The notes under the pieces were generated by a model that was not told the origin of the DNA, did no database searches, and worked only from the letters and a program-made list of their open reading frames with translations. Both the position numbers and the translations under genes were made by a program. Positions 63,301-64,000 of a stretch of DNA of 64,000 bases are shown here, one piece after another. Positions within the stretch are counted from its first letter, which is position 1, and each line of letters opens with the position of its first letter. Location of the stretch: the NCBI RefSeq assembly GCF_000427335.1, contig NZ_ATMR01000091.1:124001-188000 (forward strand). The letters are read 5' to 3'. This DNA comes from Winogradskyella psychrotolerans RS-3. Its GTDB lineage: Bacteria; Bacteroidota; Bacteroidia; Flavobacteriales; Flavobacteriaceae.

Positions 63301-63613
63301 CCATTTAGATCGGTTTGAAATTACATTCGGTACACAAGATGAAGTATTAGGTATTGATGACTACAGCAAAAATCCTATTGATGTCTTGTATTCTAATACC
63401 ATTAAAAAAATTGTCGTTGTCAATCCCAATCAAATCGATGTAAAAATGATTGTTGTCTATAATATGCTAGGACAATCCGTTTACAACATCGACACTGTTG
63501 AACACCATAAATATTCAGAATACAATATAAAGAACTTAAGCACTGGCACCTATATCGTTAAATTACAAACGACTGCAGGTTTCACAATAACCAAAAAAAT
63601 TATAGTAGATTAG
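60350..63613 (+). CDS. Large secreted LamG-domain protein with T9SS type A sorting domain
   Basis: 1087 residues. Signal peptide ends Ser-Tyr-Ala-Gln. A LamG/concanavalin-like domain at about 222-390 (Ile-Tyr-Phe-Asn-Gly-Ser-Asp-Ser-Tyr, then Trp-His-His-Val-Ala-Val-Thr-Tyr-Asp-Gly and Gly-His-Ile-Asp-Glu-Val-Arg-Ile-Trp-Asn). Middle beta-rich region with Trp-Ser-Ser-Pro-Val, seen in many Bacteroidota surface proteins. The last ~75 residues (Val-Tyr-Asn-Met-Leu-Gly-Gln, then Leu-Ser-Thr-Gly-Thr-Tyr-Ile-Val-Lys-Leu) are a T9SS type A sorting domain. Probably binds glycans on the cell surface. Confidence 0.9.
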   Translation: MKRITSTFYLLILFIFSSYAQQLDRSKKVYSNTFDQRTLSQLDNYNYNISSIQNDNNSSLYSSVTMSTSYYHSSDDVLIISLTDAHTTNNFNSSTSSINNSFLWGHNGRSLDATPLPVIIDLSSETPSEITTNVSYTTMQRIWKIAKNGEIIPTLNLKIPQDAIVSTTDLGSYYMLISNSDSFDSNVDFRILNLDDNGYLETDYNFTRTSYITFGFSPQITEERSIYFNGSDSYIDMQNTLDLNPTGFTISAWIKHDSANTGDVSILSKRDIAFTEGYDLTLTDTNKINIKWKNDSSQSLTSYTSIPDNKWHHVAVTYDGSQVSIFIDGVLDNAAEKTAPTATNESFHIAAAGKRLPIQYFKGHIDEVRIWNTFLMEDQLRFIMNQEISNDSGKVRGKELPISVTKNEIKRIPWTDLAAYYPMSHFTYRNTVDASGNNNNGYLKHILTADYETAPIPYTSKQDGYWSNDASWLNGNLQYIPGSKSIVNPEETIDWNIVKTSHKLTMDNAYLPTDKNNTRTILGLFVDANELVLKGDTETSVGNGVSITHHLGLTGTIDLKGESQLIQTLESDLEVIANGKIERDQQGTADTYTYNYWSSPVKRINSEAENFRVMDVLKDGTNPNTPIDIQFMSSGYNGAATHPIKIADYWIWKYTNLPSNNYSAWQHIRRTGTILPGEGFTMKGPGTGSVSSPQNYVFSGKPNNGDINLPLLSNSDYLVGNPYPSALDALQFIKDNGPEATNDGSPLISGTLYFWNHWGGGSHATQDYDGGYATFNFSGSVAAAYKGNNLSVSELDGEPTKAPQRYIPVGQGFFVIGQNTGTINFNNGQRVFKKEGNASVFMRNSNSSTTENEEPIEIEDQRMKFRIGFNSVNTIRRQLLLTIDENASSGVDWAYDGEINETQIDDMFWLINDEAYIIQASNESDISAIYPLGLKTKTDGISSIMVDALENVPDAMNVYLHDNELGIYHDLRTGSYDIFLIKGNHLDRFEITFGTQDEVLGIDDYSKNPIDVLYSNTIKKIVVVNPNQIDVKMIVVYNMLGQSVYNIDTVEHHKYSEYNIKNLSTGTYIVKLQTTAGFTITKKIIVD

Positions 63614-63633
63614 TTTAGTTAGTTAGTGATGAT

Positions 63634-63676
63634 TAGAAAGTCTCAGTTTGTAAAAAGCTGAGGCTTTCTTTATTTT
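63634..63676. terminator. Bidirectional terminator between the LamG gene and hisS
   Basis: AGAAAG-T-CTCAG and CTGAG-G-CTTTCT arms, loop of about ten, T run on the plus side. Confidence 0.75.
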
Positions 63677-64000
63677 AATAAGTCTAAAAGCGCATCAAAA
63701 TCTACTTTATGCTGTTCGCCTGAAGCCATATTTTTTAAGGTGAATACCTCTGATTTTAATTCTTCCTCCCCCATGATTACAACAAAAGGAATGTTACGAC
63801 GATTCGCATAATTCATTTGTTTTTTCATTTGTTTACCAGAAACAGCAGCATCTGGAAACAGCTCCGCTGTTATATGAGCTTGTCTTAACTTAGTTACCGC
63901 TCCCAAACTAAACATGGCTTCTTTATCTCCGAAATTAATGAAGAGTACTTTTGTAGATTCGGCTATGGTTGATGGAAATAAATTTAATTCCTCTAAAACC
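63670..64000 (-). CDS. hisS: Histidyl-tRNA synthetase, C-terminal part
   Basis: The frame runs off the window end; 109 codons are present before the stop at 63670. The visible part is the anticodon-binding domain: Val-Leu-Phe-Ile-Asn-Phe-Gly-Asp, then Leu-Phe-Pro-Asp-Ala-Ala, Gln-Met-Asn-Tyr-Ala-Asn-Arg-Arg, Pro-Phe-Val-Val-Ile-Met-Gly-Glu-Glu-Glu and Lys-Asn-Met-Ala-Ser-Gly-Glu-Gln. Charges tRNA-His. A Met at 63915 is internal, not the start. Confidence 0.9.
   Translation of the reverse strand, partial: VLEELNLFPSTIAESTKVLFINFGDKEAMFSLGAVTKLRQAHITAELFPDAAVSGKQMKKQMNYANRRNIPFVVIMGEEELKSEVFTLKNMASGEQHKVDFDALLDLLK

Overview
The window reads as chromosome of a marine-type member of the Flavobacteriaceae (Bacteroidota). 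The evidence is low GC, proteins with type IX secretion (T9SS) C-terminal sorting domains, a PorP/SprF protein beside a SprB-like adhesin, DUF4290, DUF4270, DUF4907 and TIGR03643 family genes, start sites without Shine-Dalgarno sequences, and TAnnTTTG promoter boxes. I cannot name the species.

Layout. 1-1341: arsenate reductase-like end plus Acr3 arsenite exporter. 1419-10623: a co-oriented cluster (TetR regulator, AarF/UbiB kinase, DUF2867 SDR, TIGR03643 protein, FolE, second SDR, glutathione peroxidase, TspO, SRPBCC protein, DNA photolyase) that looks like a light/redox damage module. 10858-20658: housekeeping genes (murA, DUF4290, DUF493, an NTPase, recQ, fmt, HU, YqgE, class IV aminotransferase, START-like protein, tRNA-Met). 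20740-21104: four 99-bp tandem repeats, each with a terminator-like hairpin, behind the tRNA. 21389-32209: an accessory stress region (PA2169 protein, SDR, FAD/NAD(P) protein, large catalase, antiporter, SemiSWEET, DUF421, YcgG plus DUF1989 pair). 32361-37676: a dihaem peroxidase and a collagen-like lipoprotein between a decayed and an intact copy of the same small gene. 37893-40215: TPR histidine kinase and response regulator. 41098-46081: two exported surface proteins and a DASS transporter. 46085-52995: LytTR/LytS pair, DUF4907, kelch lipoprotein, outer-membrane proteins and a DUF4270 lipoprotein, forming a candidate envelope system. 53008-63613: SprF, a 1916-residue PKD/SprB-repeat adhesin and a 1087-residue LamG protein with a T9SS tail. 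63670-64000: end of hisS.

Six otherwise well-conserved genes are each broken by a one-base gain or loss, catalase twice. Nearly all of these lie in short A, T or G runs, and full-length proteins return when that base is corrected. Sequencing or assembly error is the first explanation to exclude before calling these pseudogenes. One decayed gene copy (32361-32655) carries several independent lesions and is a real pseudogene.

The most interesting items are the LytTR/kelch/DUF4270 locus, MurA with Asp in place of the catalytic Cys (predicted fosfomycin-insensitive), the 99-bp hairpin array, the duplicated gene bracketing the dihaem peroxidase module, and the YcgG-DUF1989 pair.
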